64,000 bases of DNA, from NCBI GenBank assembly GCA_028687995.1, contig JAQTZA010000001.1:186001-250000 (forward strand). Reading direction: 5' to 3'. This stretch comes from Bacteroidales bacterium (lineage in GTDB: Bacteria; Bacteroidota; Bacteroidia; Bacteroidales; UBA7332). A program made the position numbers and the translations under genes. Under the pieces are notes generated by a model. It saw nothing but the letters and a program-made list of their open reading frames with translations, ran no database searches and had not been told where the DNA came from. Of this stretch, positions 26,228 through 35,276 are shown one piece after another (position 1 is the first letter of the stretch; every line of letters starts with the position of its first letter).

Positions 26228-26368
26228 TTAAAACTAAAAATTTCGATTGCTACCATTTTATTGGTGATTTCAGCAAACAGTATTACCCAAAATCTATGGA
26301 TGCCTAATTTATTCGGAAATAATTTGGTATTACAAAGAAGCTCCAGAAGGAGCTTTTTTTTATTCTAA
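26228..26368 (+). pseudogene. 5' remnant of a sialate O-acetylesterase-like gene
   Basis: The frame reads LLKLKISIATILLVISANS, a signal-peptide-like stretch, then ITQNLWMPNLFGNNLVLQR. The last part closely resembles the conserved N-terminus of mature sialate O-acetylesterases (consensus like LP.IFSDNMVLQR). After LQR the similarity stops abruptly and the frame enters a terminator hairpin and ends. There is no in-frame ATG; the first usable codon is a TTG at 26225. About 37 of some 470-640 residues remain, so this appears to be a decayed gene whose body has been deleted. The identification rests on a short motif. Confidence 0.5.
26338..26362 (+). terminator. Terminator inside the esterase remnant
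   Basis: AAGCTCC, AGAA loop, GGAGCTT, followed by eight T residues. It follows no intact plus-strand gene, so it may be the terminator of the deleted gene brought next to its 5' end, or may end a small transcript. Confidence 0.75.
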
Positions 26369-26531
26369 TTCTTAGATTAATTTTAAATAAAGAAATATTT
26401 ATTTAAAAACACATCAACATATAAACATATTTATTAATTTTGCATCATTGATATAAATAACCAATCCTATAGGTTATCTAGCACATTCAGCATTATGGCA
26501 AGCAAACATCTAACTATTAATATATTATCTT

Positions 26532-27734
26532 ATGACAACAACCGTAGTAATTGGAGGAAGCTTTGCTGGTATGACAGCGGCACTCGAAATCAAAAGAAAG
26601 GGAAAGGGTGAGCACAAAGTAATTTTGATTGACAAATCACCACTTTTTCTGTTTATTCCATCTCTTATATGGGTACCGTTTGGCCGTAGAGAGATTGCAG
26701 ACATATCTTTTCGTAAAGAAGAAATGTTGAAGAAAAAAGGAGTTGACTTTTTGCTTGCAGACGCTCAAAAAGTTGACACTAAAACACAAATTGTGACCAC
26801 AGACAAAGGTGATGTAAAATACGATCATCTCGTGGTTTGCACAGGTCCAAAGGTAAAATACGATGTGGCGCCTGGTGTACAAGAGTTTTCGTATTACATT
26901 GGCACTCCTAACGATGCCATGAAAACTCGTAAAGCGTTGGAGGAATTCAAACAAAACCCAGGCCCAATTGTAATTGGGGCAACTCAAAGTGCTGGATGTA
27001 TGGGCGCAGCTTATGAGTTTTTATTTAACGTTGAAAAATGGCTTCGTGAGCAAAATATCCGCAAGAAAGTAGATTTAACTTGGATTACTCCCGAAGATTA
27101 TCTGGGTCATTTTGGCATTGATGGTATGCCGATGGGCGAATCGATGTTGAAAGCATTTATGAGCATGTTCAATATTCACTACCGCACGCAAGTGGGCGTG
27201 AAAGAGGTAACAAAAGACAAAGTGATTTTGTCAACTGATGAAGAGTTAGAAAGCAAATTCACCATGTTGATGCCTCCATTTATCGGTGTCGATTTTGTAA
27301 CAAATTCGCCTGACTTGAAAGCTACTCCAGCAGGCTATATTCCGGTAGGCGATGACTATCGCCACAAAGAGATTCCAAATGTTTGGGCAGCTGGTATTGC
27401 TGTTCAAGTTGATCTACCTTTCACTCCTGAGAAAGTACCGTTCGGGACACCTAAAACGGGTTATCCATCTGATGAAACGGGCAAATTAACGGCTGAAAAT
27501 ATCCTCAGAGTGACAAAAGGAAGAACAGACTTGAAGAAAAAAGCATGGGGCAAAATTCCTGGATTGTGCATAATGGATGCGGGAAAAAAAGAGGTTTGGA
27601 TTATTTCTGACCACCTTTTCAAACCACGTAATTTTGCGATTATGGTTCCAAATGTAATTTATGATGTAATGAAAGTTTCATTGGAAAAATACTTCCTCTG
27701 GAAAATGAAAAAAGGATATTCATTCCTACCATAG
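26532..27734 (+). CDS. Sulfide:quinone oxidoreductase-like flavoprotein
   Basis: A 400-residue FAD protein. The N-terminal dinucleotide fold is VVIGGSFAGMTAALEI (5-20), a second glycine motif is VIGATQSAGC (147-156), and the FAD-contact VWAAGIA lies at 284-290. The two cysteines expected for the redox site of sulfide:quinone oxidoreductases are present, C156 (GCMGAAYEF) and C346 (IPGLCIMD). The C-terminal helices (VIYDVMKVSLEKYFLWKMKKGY) could form the monotopic membrane anchor. It would oxidise sulfide and pass electrons to quinone. It stands alone downstream of the esterase remnant and ends at a terminator shared with ald. Other NDH-2-like roles cannot be excluded. Confidence 0.78.
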   Translation: MTTTVVIGGSFAGMTAALEIKRKGKGEHKVILIDKSPLFLFIPSLIWVPFGRREIADISFRKEEMLKKKGVDFLLADAQKVDTKTQIVTTDKGDVKYDHLVVCTGPKVKYDVAPGVQEFSYYIGTPNDAMKTRKALEEFKQNPGPIVIGATQSAGCMGAAYEFLFNVEKWLREQNIRKKVDLTWITPEDYLGHFGIDGMPMGESMLKAFMSMFNIHYRTQVGVKEVTKDKVILSTDEELESKFTMLMPPFIGVDFVTNSPDLKATPAGYIPVGDDYRHKEIPNVWAAGIAVQVDLPFTPEKVPFGTPKTGYPSDETGKLTAENILRVTKGRTDLKKKAWGKIPGLCIMDAGKKEVWIISDHLFKPRNFAIMVPNVIYDVMKVSLEKYFLWKMKKGYSFLP

Positions 27735-27742
27735 AGACATAA

Positions 27743-27776
27743 AAAACCACCTGAAACAGATTCAGGTGGTTTTTGC
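27743..27776. terminator. Bidirectional terminator between the SQR-like gene and ald
   Basis: AAAACCACCTGAA pairs perfectly with TTCAGGTGGTTTT around a five-base loop, with A/T runs on both sides. Confidence 0.85.
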
Positions 27777-27781
27777 TTTTA

Positions 27782-28888
27782 TTAGAAATTCATCTCTTTA
27801 AAAGGAAGACCAAACACATCGGCTACTGCTTTGTAGGTCACTTTTCCATTTACTACATTCAATCCTTTCCTAAGCTCTGCGCTATCTTGGCAGGCTTTAT
27901 GCCAACCTTTATCAGCCAACATTCTCACATACGGAAACGTAGCATTCGTCAACGCCAACGTTGATGTAAATGGTACTGCTCCGGGGATATTCGCCACACA
28001 ATAGTGTAAAATTCCATCCACTTCGTAAATTGGATCGGCATGCGTGGTTGGGTGTGATGTTTCGAAACAACCTCCCTGATCGATTGCCACATCTACCATG
28101 ACGGCACGAGAAGGCAACAATTTCATCATATCGCGCGTAATAAGGTGAGGCGCTTTACCTCCAGGAATGAGAACAGCACCAATGACCAAATCAGTATTGG
28201 GCAACTCTTCTCGAATGTTGTATTCAGACGACATCATGGTTTTAACATTCGCAGGCATTATATCGTCCAAATAACGTAATCTTGACAATGAAATATCCGC
28301 AATAATCACATCGGCTCCCATTCCAGCTGCTATTTTAGCTGCACATGTACCCACGATTCCTCCGCCGAGAATCAGCACTTGAGCAGGCCTCACTCCAGGA
28401 ACACCACCTAACAGAATTCCTTTGCCACCTTGTGGTCGCTCAAGGTATTTTGCGCCCTCCTGCACCGACATTTTACCCGCAACTTCCGACATAGGAACTA
28501 ACAACGGCAAAGAACGATCTGCCGCTTGTACCGTTTCATACGCCAAACAAATGGCATTACTTTTAATCATGGCATGAGTCAATTTCTCCTCCGAAGCGAA
28601 ATGGAAATAGGTAAATAATAACTGATTCGGTCGAATAAGTGAATACTCCTGCTCGATGGGTTCTTTCACTTTCACAATCATTTCGGCAATGGCATATACA
28701 GCATCAATGCTCGGAAGCAGACTTGCACCAGCCGTTCGATACATTTCATCAGTAAAACCACTATTGATACCTGCCATACTTTGCACATACACCATGTGAC
28801 CTAGCTTGGTCAACTCTTTCGTTCCCGCAGGGGTGAGAGCAACTCTATTTTCGTTGTTCTTAATCTCTTTTGGCACTCCTATTATCAT
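27782..28888 (-). CDS. ald: Alanine dehydrogenase
   Basis: A 368-residue NAD-dependent enzyme converting L-alanine to pyruvate and ammonia, or the reverse. N-terminal MIIGVPKEIKNNENRVALTP, the catalytic-lysine segment MIVKVKEP, the catalytic-histidine segment FTYFHFASEEKLT and the NAD loop ILGGGIVGTCAAKIAAGMGA are all present. Length matches the family (about 370). It is convergent with the SQR-like gene and divergent from an EamA transporter, so it is probably monocistronic. Confidence 0.95.
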   Translation of the reverse strand: MIIGVPKEIKNNENRVALTPAGTKELTKLGHMVYVQSMAGINSGFTDEMYRTAGASLLPSIDAVYAIAEMIVKVKEPIEQEYSLIRPNQLLFTYFHFASEEKLTHAMIKSNAICLAYETVQAADRSLPLLVPMSEVAGKMSVQEGAKYLERPQGGKGILLGGVPGVRPAQVLILGGGIVGTCAAKIAAGMGADVIIADISLSRLRYLDDIMPANVKTMMSSEYNIREELPNTDLVIGAVLIPGGKAPHLITRDMMKLLPSRAVMVDVAIDQGGCFETSHPTTHADPIYEVDGILHYCVANIPGAVPFTSTLALTNATFPYVRMLADKGWHKACQDSAELRKGLNVVNGKVTYKAVADVFGLPFKEMNF

Positions 28889-29084
28889 ACATCTAATTAT
28901 TAGGTTAATGCCTCAAAATTAATGAATGCAAAATATCAAAATGAATTGAGCAACGAATATTAAAATAAAAAAATAAAAGAGGATTATCGATTAAAAATTG
29001 TGATTAAATTGTGATAAATTGAAAGATAAAATTTATGAAAACTAACATACTCTAAGGGCAAATTTTTTCGAAACAAAAAAGTAG

Positions 29085-29092
29085 TACTTTTG
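29085..29092 (+). promoter_or_regulatory. -7 box for the EamA transporter gene
   Basis: TACTTTTG, an exact TAnnTTTG match, 24 bases upstream of the ATG. Confidence 0.45.
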
Positions 29093-29115
29093 CACGGTAA
29101 CAATACAAGTCATTT

Positions 29116-29988
29116 ATGCCAATTCCTCTTTTTCGATCCGCCATTCTTCGTTACACACTTCTTTTCACGGGAGTTTTGTGTATATCGTGGTCAGCTATTT
29201 TTGTTAAGCTATCAGGAGTAGAAGGAATCACTACCGCATTCTATCGAATGTTGATAGGATCAATAGGAGTTATTCCAATTTGGATCATCTTTAAAAATCC
29301 TACCTACGACAAAAAAGGCATTTGGTTTGCCATATTAAGTGGCATTCTTTTTGGTTGCGATATCGTATTGTGGAATACCTCCATAACACTTTCGAAAGCC
29401 AGTATTTCGACCCTTTTGGCAAATCTCGCTCCGGTTTGGGTTGGCTTGTCTTTTTTGCTTTTCTGGAAAAAGAGTTTGAAACCCAGTTTCTGGATTGGAA
29501 CATTTGTTGCCATCGCAGGAGTAGCTGTCATCGTAGGGTTTGACCAGATATTTTCGGTAGGCAATCATGTGGGAAACTTACTCGCTATTGCAGCAAGCGT
29601 GTTTTACGCAGCATATATGATCTCTACCCAAAAAGGACGACTTTCCATTGACACCTTAACTTTCACAGCTATTTCGATGTGGACGAGTACCATTTTCGTA
29701 TTGCTGATTTGCCTATTATTTGATGCACCTTTGTGGGGATTTGGCACTCAAACGTGGGCTTCGCTCGCAGGATTAGGCCTTATTTCACAATTGGGTGGAT
29801 GGTTAGCTATCAATTATGCTCTTGGTCATATCAAAACGACAACGGCATCTGTTACTTTGCTAAGTCAATCCGTTTTTACCGCACTTTTTTCTGTTCCAGT
29901 TTTGGGAGAAATGCTAACTGCAAATGAAGTTGTGGGTGCAGTTATTGTGTTGGCTGGCATTTATTTAGTAAACAAAATGAAAGAATAA
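29116..29988 (+). CDS. EamA/DMT-superfamily transporter
   Basis: A 290-residue inner-membrane permease with ten predicted helices arranged as two EamA repeats (about 12-140 and 155-288). GITTAFYRMLIGSIGVIPIW marks the first repeat and TTASVTLLSQSVFTALFSVP the second. Members export amino acids or other metabolites. Its position next to alanine dehydrogenase is not in an operon, so no substrate can be inferred. It ends directly at a hairpin. Confidence 0.85.
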   Translation: MPIPLFRSAILRYTLLFTGVLCISWSAIFVKLSGVEGITTAFYRMLIGSIGVIPIWIIFKNPTYDKKGIWFAILSGILFGCDIVLWNTSITLSKASISTLLANLAPVWVGLSFLLFWKKSLKPSFWIGTFVAIAGVAVIVGFDQIFSVGNHVGNLLAIAASVFYAAYMISTQKGRLSIDTLTFTAISMWTSTIFVLLICLLFDAPLWGFGTQTWASLAGLGLISQLGGWLAINYALGHIKTTTASVTLLSQSVFTALFSVPVLGEMLTANEVVGAVIVLAGIYLVNKMKE

Positions 29989-29989
29989 A

Positions 29990-30025
29990 AAAACGCAGAT
30001 CATTCTTTCGAACATCTGCGTTTTC
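29990..30025. terminator. Terminator between the EamA gene and the oxidoreductase gene
   Basis: AAAACGCAGAT pairs perfectly with ATCTGCGTTTT around a 13-base loop, between convergent genes. Confidence 0.8.
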
Positions 30026-30042
30026 AATTTATTTACTTCAAA

Positions 30043-30585
30043 TTAGATAGCTTGCAAAGCAGTTATTAGATTGGTAGCATGAGCCTCAGCCTTAGCCAAG
30101 ACTTCTTCTTTGCCCTCCATCATCGGATTCATAGAATACGAAATATGCAATCCTGCGTATTCCATTTGAGCTAGATTCATTGTTTGACGCAAAGGCAACA
30201 AAAAATCATAAATTGAGTGTCCGTTATATCCATCTGATGAATAACCCTCTTCAGGACCTCCTGTCGTAACCGAAAGAATCACTTTCTTTCCTTTCAGTTT
30301 GTCTCCTGTAGAGCCGAAGGCGAAACCGTAAGCATATACTTCATCAAACCATCTCTTCATCAACGACGGCACACTATACCAAAACATGGGGAATTGAAAT
30401 ACAACAACATCAGAATCCAACAATAATTGTTGCTCAGCTGATGCATCAATGTTATAATCAGAATAAATGGCGTCGAGATTACGAACAGTTACATTGGAAG
30501 TCTCTGCCAATTTAGATAAAATTGTAGCTGTTGCTGTGGATTGCTCGAAATAGGTATGCGAAGCGATTACTAATGTCTTTTTCAT
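30043..30585 (-). CDS. NAD(P)H-dependent flavodoxin-fold oxidoreductase
   Basis: A 180-residue protein of the MdaB/KefF/NQO1-type flavodoxin-like fold. N-terminal TLVIASHTYFEQSTATATIL is the FMN/FAD phosphate loop, VVVFQFPMFWYSVPSLMKRWFDEV (here VVVFQFPMFWYSVPS then RWFDEV) is the family signature, and TTGGPEEGY contacts the flavin. Two-electron quinone or electrophile reduction is the expected activity. No KefB/C efflux gene is adjacent. It has a clear ATG and no close partner gene. Confidence 0.85.
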   Translation of the reverse strand: MKKTLVIASHTYFEQSTATATILSKLAETSNVTVRNLDAIYSDYNIDASAEQQLLLDSDVVVFQFPMFWYSVPSLMKRWFDEVYAYGFAFGSTGDKLKGKKVILSVTTGGPEEGYSSDGYNGHSIYDFLLPLRQTMNLAQMEYAGLHISYSMNPMMEGKEEVLAKAEAHATNLITALQAI

Positions 30586-30807
30586 ATTGTTTTTGTTTTA
30601 AATGTTTACTATTTATGATGCAAAGATCAGGAAGTTTATCAACACCCACGTTATACATTTTGGAAAAGAAGTGGTACTTTTCGGCAAAGTGTAACTCAAA
30701 ACGCTTCACTCCCTTTTTTTTATAGTATATCTTAACAAATAAAACTCATATCCGTTTAAAGGAAACTACTATTTTTATGCCATTAATTACATTCAAAAAA
30801 GAAGTCT

Positions 30808-31524
30808 ATGAAAACAAAACTCATGATCATTCTGCTGTTCGTGTTTGCGCTTCAAATATCAGCACAAACATCTGGCACATTAAACATCACTGGCGAAGCT
30901 AAAAAGATGGTTCTTCCAGACAAAGCAGTACTCAATATTTCTATTTCTGCTCAAAAAGCAACTGAAGCTGAAAGCTACAAAAAACTGAGCGATATTTCGA
31001 TGATTGTACTTAAACGGTTAAGATCGGATGGATTCACTGAAGAACAGACTAAACTGACCAATTTTTCGATGAATTATATCAATTGGGATCAAAAAAAGAA
31101 ACCATATTATCAGGCAACTCAAAATTTGACTGTGAAATTTCTATTAGACAAGGAACGTCTTTTCAAAATTTACAACAAACTTTTAAAAGACAGCGTTCAA
31201 GGCGTTCAAGTGAATTTTGGGACAGAATGTTCCGACGAATTATTGTCTAAAGTAAAAGACGAATTAATCGCCGCAGCAATAAACGACGCCAAGCACAAAG
31301 CTACAATTATCACTGCTGCGGCAAATGTCACCATTAGTGGAATCAACAATATTAGTTACAACTACGCAAGTGATTTGACACCAACACCAATGTATAGAAA
31401 TAAAACAATGGTGATGGATGTAGCATCAGAATCTGTATCTTCAGCAGCAAATTACCTAAGCATAGACGAACAACAATTCAATGAGGAGGTGAAAGTAATT
31501 TACATGATTCAAAACTCGAAATAG
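30808..31524 (+). CDS. SIMPL-domain (DUF541) secreted protein
   Basis: A 238-residue protein with a signal peptide (MKTKLMIILLFVFALQISA) and a SIMPL/DUF541 domain over the rest. It begins with GTLNITGEAKKMVLPDKAVL and ends with FNEEVKVIYMI. Relatives are periplasmic or outer-membrane-associated oligomers, some linked to oxidative stress (E. coli YggE), but the molecular role is unclear. It is transcribed alone upstream of leuB, which has its own -7 box. Confidence 0.85.
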   Translation: MKTKLMIILLFVFALQISAQTSGTLNITGEAKKMVLPDKAVLNISISAQKATEAESYKKLSDISMIVLKRLRSDGFTEEQTKLTNFSMNYINWDQKKKPYYQATQNLTVKFLLDKERLFKIYNKLLKDSVQGVQVNFGTECSDELLSKVKDELIAAAINDAKHKATIITAAANVTISGINNISYNYASDLTPTPMYRNKTMVMDVASESVSSAANYLSIDEQQFNEEVKVIYMIQNSK

Positions 31525-31611
31525 ATTTACTATTTCCAATATTTTGTCATTAATTTGCTTATAGATTAATGGTTTGGCATGGATAATTTCTGCGAATCGA
31601 AAATTTTATGC

Positions 31612-31619
31612 TAATTTTG
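31612..31619 (+). promoter_or_regulatory. -7 box for leuB
   Basis: TAATTTTG, an exact TAnnTTTG match, 32 bases before the ATG. Confidence 0.45.
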
Positions 31620-31650
31620 CAAGCTGAAAAAAACGTATAACTTTATAAAT

Positions 31651-32724
31651 ATGAAACTTAACATTGCTGTATTGCCCGGCGACGGAATCGGGCCAGAAAT
31701 CATTGAAGAAGCATTAAAAGTAACCAAAGAGATTTGCAAAAAATTTGGTCACGAACTTTCATACGAAAGCGCACTCACAGGCGCTTGTGCTATCGATGCC
31801 GTTGGAGATCCCTATCCTGAATCTACACACGAACTATGTATGAAATCAGATGCCGTACTTTTCGGAGCTATCGGTCATCCACGCTTCGACAACGATCCTT
31901 CGGCGAAAGTTCGACCAGAGCAAGGGTTGTTGGCTATGCGCAAAAAACTAGGATTGTATGCCAATATTCGTCCAGTGACTACTTTCCCATCGCTGCTGCA
32001 CAAATCGCCTTTGCGTGCAGACTTGGTAGAGGGTGCGGATTTCATGTGTATTCGTGAATTAACCGGCGGGATCTACTTTGGTCGCCCACAAGGTCGTTCA
32101 GAAGATGGAAATACCTCTTACGATACCTGTGTGTACACTCGCGAAGAGATTGAGCGCATCATACACTTAGCATATAAATATGCGTTGCAACGCAACAAAA
32201 AAGTGACCATCGTGGACAAAGCCAACGTGTTGTGCACATCACGCATGTGGCGTCAAATCGGTCAAGAAATTCAAGTGCAATATCCAGAAGTGGAAACCGA
32301 ATATATGTTTGTGGACAATGCTGCTATGCGCATTATCCAATGGCCAAAGAGCTTCGACGTAATGGTGACTGAAAACATGTTTGGTGACATCTTGACTGAC
32401 GAAGCATCTGTAATTACTGGCTCCCTTGGATTGTTACCGTCTGCATCTATCGGTATACACACTTCGGTTTTCGAGCCTATTCACGGTTCTTACCCACAAG
32501 CTGCTGGCAAAAACATTGCAAACCCAGTAGCGACCATCCTTTCGGCAGCCTTGATGTTCGAATATGCATTCGGATTGATGGAAGAAGGAAAAGCGATTCG
32601 TGACGCTGTAACTGCTTCGATGGAAGCAGGCATTGTCACTGAAGACATTGCTGGTGCAGATGGCAAAGCTTACAAAACTACTGAAGTAGGTCAATGGATT
32701 GCTGAATATGTAGCAAAAAATTAA
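31651..32724 (+). CDS. leuB: 3-isopropylmalate dehydrogenase
   Basis: A 357-residue NAD-dependent beta-decarboxylating dehydrogenase for leucine synthesis. Visible are [19 protein letters not shown], the [17 protein letters not shown] loop with Arg residues for substrate, [10 protein letters not shown], the catalytic [12 protein letters not shown] region and [20 protein letters not shown] with metal-binding aspartates. The length and the GLYANIRP loop separate it from isocitrate dehydrogenase. leuA, leuC and leuD are not adjacent, so the leucine operon is split in this organism. Confidence 0.95.
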   Translation: MKLNIAVLPGDGIGPEIIEEALKVTKEICKKFGHELSYESALTGACAIDAVGDPYPESTHELCMKSDAVLFGAIGHPRFDNDPSAKVRPEQGLLAMRKKLGLYANIRPVTTFPSLLHKSPLRADLVEGADFMCIRELTGGIYFGRPQGRSEDGNTSYDTCVYTREEIERIIHLAYKYALQRNKKVTIVDKANVLCTSRMWRQIGQEIQVQYPEVETEYMFVDNAAMRIIQWPKSFDVMVTENMFGDILTDEASVITGSLGLLPSASIGIHTSVFEPIHGSYPQAAGKNIANPVATILSAALMFEYAFGLMEEGKAIRDAVTASMEAGIVTEDIAGADGKAYKTTEVGQWIAEYVAKN

Positions 32725-32746
32725 TCACAACCCTTTTCATTTTAAT

Positions 32747-32784
32747 AAACGGGAGCATTCCATACTGGAGTGTTCCCGTTTTTG
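32747..32784 (+). terminator. Terminator after leuB
   Basis: AACGGGAGCATTCCA pairs with TGGAGTGTTCCCGTT, with G-T wobbles, around a three-base loop; TTTTT follows. Confidence 0.8.
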
Positions 32785-32983
32785 ATTGATGTATTACTTC
32801 AATTAAAACTATCCAAACAATTATAATAGAAGGAAAATTAGAAATTGAATAAGTTCTTAAACGGATGATGTCCAGAAATTTGGCATATAAGCCCTCTGAC
32901 CGAAAATTTTGGGAAGAAAATTTTGAGGTGTTCTAAAATGGTAGTGTTCACTAAAAAAAATGGATTTCAATGATTTGAGAAAA
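32785..32983. other. Gene-free spacer between two terminators
   Basis: About 200 AT-rich bases between the leuB terminator and the terminator of the opposite-strand TPM operon. GAAAATTTTG occurs twice, 16 bases apart (near 32909 and 32927). No reading frame or RNA was recognised. Confidence 0.4.
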
Positions 32984-33030
32984 CCAAAAATGCCGATAAG
33001 CAGAACAATCGTTCTACCTATCGACATTTA
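32984..33030 (-). terminator. Terminator of the LemA-TPM operon
   Basis: On the minus strand an 18-base arm beginning AATGTCGATAGG pairs completely with its partner if G-U wobbles are allowed, and is followed by TTTTTGGTTTT. Confidence 0.75.
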
Positions 33031-33048
33031 TTATAAATGATTGCGAAT

Positions 33049-33864
33049 CTACCAACTTCCGCCAGCACCACCGCCACCAAAACCTCCGCCGCCGAAACCG
33101 CCAAAATCACCGCCGCCGCTGGAGCTTCCGCCTCCACCAGAGAAACCACCCCACGAGCCACTGTGGCTTCTACCAGATAACATACTCCCCAACAGAATCA
33201 TTGATAGCAAATCGCCTGACGAACCATTTCCACCGCCACCATTGAAGTTACCGTTGTTTTTATTGTTTTTGCGAGAAATAATGATAAAGAAAATGATAAA
33301 CAAGATAATGGCTATTACAGCACCTTTCGCTCCTGTTCCTTTCTTCGATGTCGCGTATTTGTATTCACCCTTAGCCACAGGAATAATTACCCGAAGAGCA
33401 GCCACGACTCCACCAAAATAATCATTCTGGCGAAAATAGGGAATCATCTCATTTTGGACAATTCGTTTACAAATGGCATCGGGCAATGCACCTTCAAGCC
33501 CATATCCAGAAGCGATAAAAACCTGTCCGTTTGTTTCGTTCTTTGGTTTGATCAGAATAACGAGACCATTGTTTAATTTTTTTTGACCAACACCCCAAGT
33601 ATCTCCAATTTGGTAAGCGAAATCCGCTTTATCAAGTCCGCCCAAATCATTCACCGTAACAATCACCACTTGATTTGAAGTGCTATCACTAAACTCCACC
33701 AAAGTGGCTTCGAGTTGCTGTTGTTGCTCTGGCGAAAAAATACCCGCAAGATCATTCACCAATCGAGGCGGTTCGGGTTTTGCAGGCACTTGTGCCATCA
33801 TCGAGACAGTAACCAGAATCAGAATGATTAACAACAGAGTTTTATTTGTTCGTTTTTTCATCAT
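33049..33864 (-). CDS. TPM-domain protein with Gly-rich tail (YgcG-like)
   Basis: A 271-residue membrane protein. A signal peptide or anchor (about 8-25) precedes a TPM domain (about 30-165, including LVNDLAGIFSPEQQQQLEATL and VIVTVNDLGGLDKADFA). A membrane helix (AIILFIIFFIIIS) and a 70-residue Gly/Ser/Phe-rich tail with a terminal GGSW follow. This architecture is typical of YgcG-type proteins. Some TPM proteins act in photosystem repair or as phosphatases; the bacterial role is unclear. It is the last gene of a LemA-TPM-TPM operon. Confidence 0.85.
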   Translation of the reverse strand: MMKKRTNKTLLLIILILVTVSMMAQVPAKPEPPRLVNDLAGIFSPEQQQQLEATLVEFSDSTSNQVVIVTVNDLGGLDKADFAYQIGDTWGVGQKKLNNGLVILIKPKNETNGQVFIASGYGLEGALPDAICKRIVQNEMIPYFRQNDYFGGVVAALRVIIPVAKGEYKYATSKKGTGAKGAVIAIILFIIFFIIISRKNNKNNGNFNGGGGNGSSGDLLSMILLGSMLSGRSHSGSWGGFSGGGGSSSGGGDFGGFGGGGFGGGGAGGSW

Positions 33865-33872
33865 TTTCTGTG

Positions 33873-34310
33873 TTATTTACCAAATGAGATTTCGTCCGAC
33901 AATTCGTTTGAATCATCAGTTTGATATGGAAAATAGGTTTTGAGATGAACTCCCGCTGCCAATACTGCTCCAGCAATACCTTCAGTCAAACGACCTTGGG
34001 CAAATTGTGCTTTCATCTCTTCTTTGGTGCTATCCCAAAAATCGGAAGGAACTACAGCATTGATACCGCTATCGCCAATAATCGCAAACTTTTTCGATTC
34101 AACGGCTAGATAAACTAGAACGCCATTACGAAGTTCGGTTTTGTGCATTTTCAAATAGTTGAACAACCATGCTGCATGATCGAGCACGTCTTCGTTGCAC
34201 ACACTTTCGATGTGCACACGCACTTCGCCCGATGTATTCAGCTCAGCTTTTTTGATAGCATTAACAATCTGCGATTGCTGCTCTTTCGAGAAATATTTTG
34301 AGGCGCCCAT
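33873..34310 (-). CDS. TPM-domain protein, short cytoplasmic form
   Basis: A 145-residue protein starting at MGASKYFSKEQQSQIVNAI. The TPM domain covers residues 8-120, with NTSGEVRVHIE and NGVLVYLAVESKKFAIIGDSG. There is no signal peptide or membrane helix. The frame extends 27 residues upstream, but that region is unlike the family and lies in the spacer to lemA. It is the middle gene of the operon; the start of the next TPM gene follows its stop by eight bases. Confidence 0.82.
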   Translation of the reverse strand: MGASKYFSKEQQSQIVNAIKKAELNTSGEVRVHIESVCNEDVLDHAAWLFNYLKMHKTELRNGVLVYLAVESKKFAIIGDSGINAVVPSDFWDSTKEEMKAQFAQGRLTEGIAGAVLAAGVHLKTYFPYQTDDSNELSDEISFGK

Positions 34311-34408
34311 TATTTTTTTTGAAGTTAGGGAGTTAAAGTAGTTAGAGAAGTAAAAAGAATTACAAACAAAGGCAATTCGTTTACTTCTCAACTTATATAC
34401 TCGTTTAA

Positions 34409-35011
34409 TTATTTGCCAAAATCTACTACAGGAGCTTTATCTGCACCAGATTGAGCGGCAAAATAACCTTTTTTCTCGAATCCAAACATCCCTGCAACCA
34501 TAACTCCAGGGAAACTACGTACAGTATTGTTGAATCCTTTTACCTCTTCGTTGAATTTCGCACGTTCCACAGTAATTCGATTTTCTGTTCCTTCAAGTTG
34601 CGATTGCAATTCAAGAAAATTCTGATTGGCCTTCAAATCAGGGTATTTCTCTACCACGACCATCAAACGGCTCAAAGCAGAAGATAATCCATCTTGCGCT
34701 TTTTGATAAGCGGCCACGTTACTCTCGGTAAGTTTCGAAGGATCAATCTTTACAGCAGTTGCACTAGCACGTGCTTCAACAACAGCAGTCAGTGTGCTCT
34801 TTTCGAAATTAGCAGCGCCTTGTACGGTTTTCACCAAGTTTGGAATCAAATCCGCACGACGTTGATAGACATTTTCCACTTGTGCCCAAGCGCTTTGAAC
34901 ACTTTCGTCACCTTTCACCATTCCGTTATACGATCCGGAAATCGACATTCCCATTATCAATAATAAACCCCCAACAACAATGAGGGCAATCCATCCTTTT
35001 GACAGTTTCAT
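34409..35011 (-). CDS. lemA: LemA-family protein
   Basis: A 200-residue protein starting at MKLSKGWIALIVVGG, with one N-terminal membrane helix (about 7-25) and a long helical domain. YNGMVKGDESVQSAWAQVEN, QRRADLIPNLVKTVQGAANF and FNNTVRSFPG are LemA hallmarks. LemA proteins are often encoded with TPM/YgcG proteins, as here, but their biochemical role is unknown. A 34-residue upstream extension of the frame is hydrophobic and unsupported. It is the first gene of the operon. Confidence 0.92.
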   Translation of the reverse strand: MKLSKGWIALIVVGGLLLIMGMSISGSYNGMVKGDESVQSAWAQVENVYQRRADLIPNLVKTVQGAANFEKSTLTAVVEARASATAVKIDPSKLTESNVAAYQKAQDGLSSALSRLMVVVEKYPDLKANQNFLELQSQLEGTENRITVERAKFNEEVKGFNNTVRSFPGVMVAGMFGFEKKGYFAAQSGADKAPVVDFGK

Positions 35012-35276
35012 AACTATAAATTTGAGTTTAAAAATGATTGAGTACAAATATATAAAAAAAAGAAGAATCGAAATTTGATTTAATAGTAATTGGCAAAATA
35101 GTAAATAATTCACAAATTAAAAGAGCATCTAGAATATCAAAGTTAGTAAAAACCCACTTATTTAAAATGGGAATAAACAACAATCAAAATTTTAATATTG
35201 CCACAACAGTATTACAATCATGTTACAAAATATGTGTATCTTGCACGACTTTTTGAACAAATCTAAATCAATTAAT

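Noticed and set aside
26338..26362. Terminator of a small RNA gene
   Set aside because: The hairpin is good, but the region upstream is better explained as a decayed esterase gene; no promoter was identified for a small RNA.
33041..33421. Proline-rich plus-strand frame of 126 codons
   Set aside because: It is the complement of the Gly-rich tail of the TPM-domain protein, and the Pro-rich translation follows from Gly codons on the other strand.
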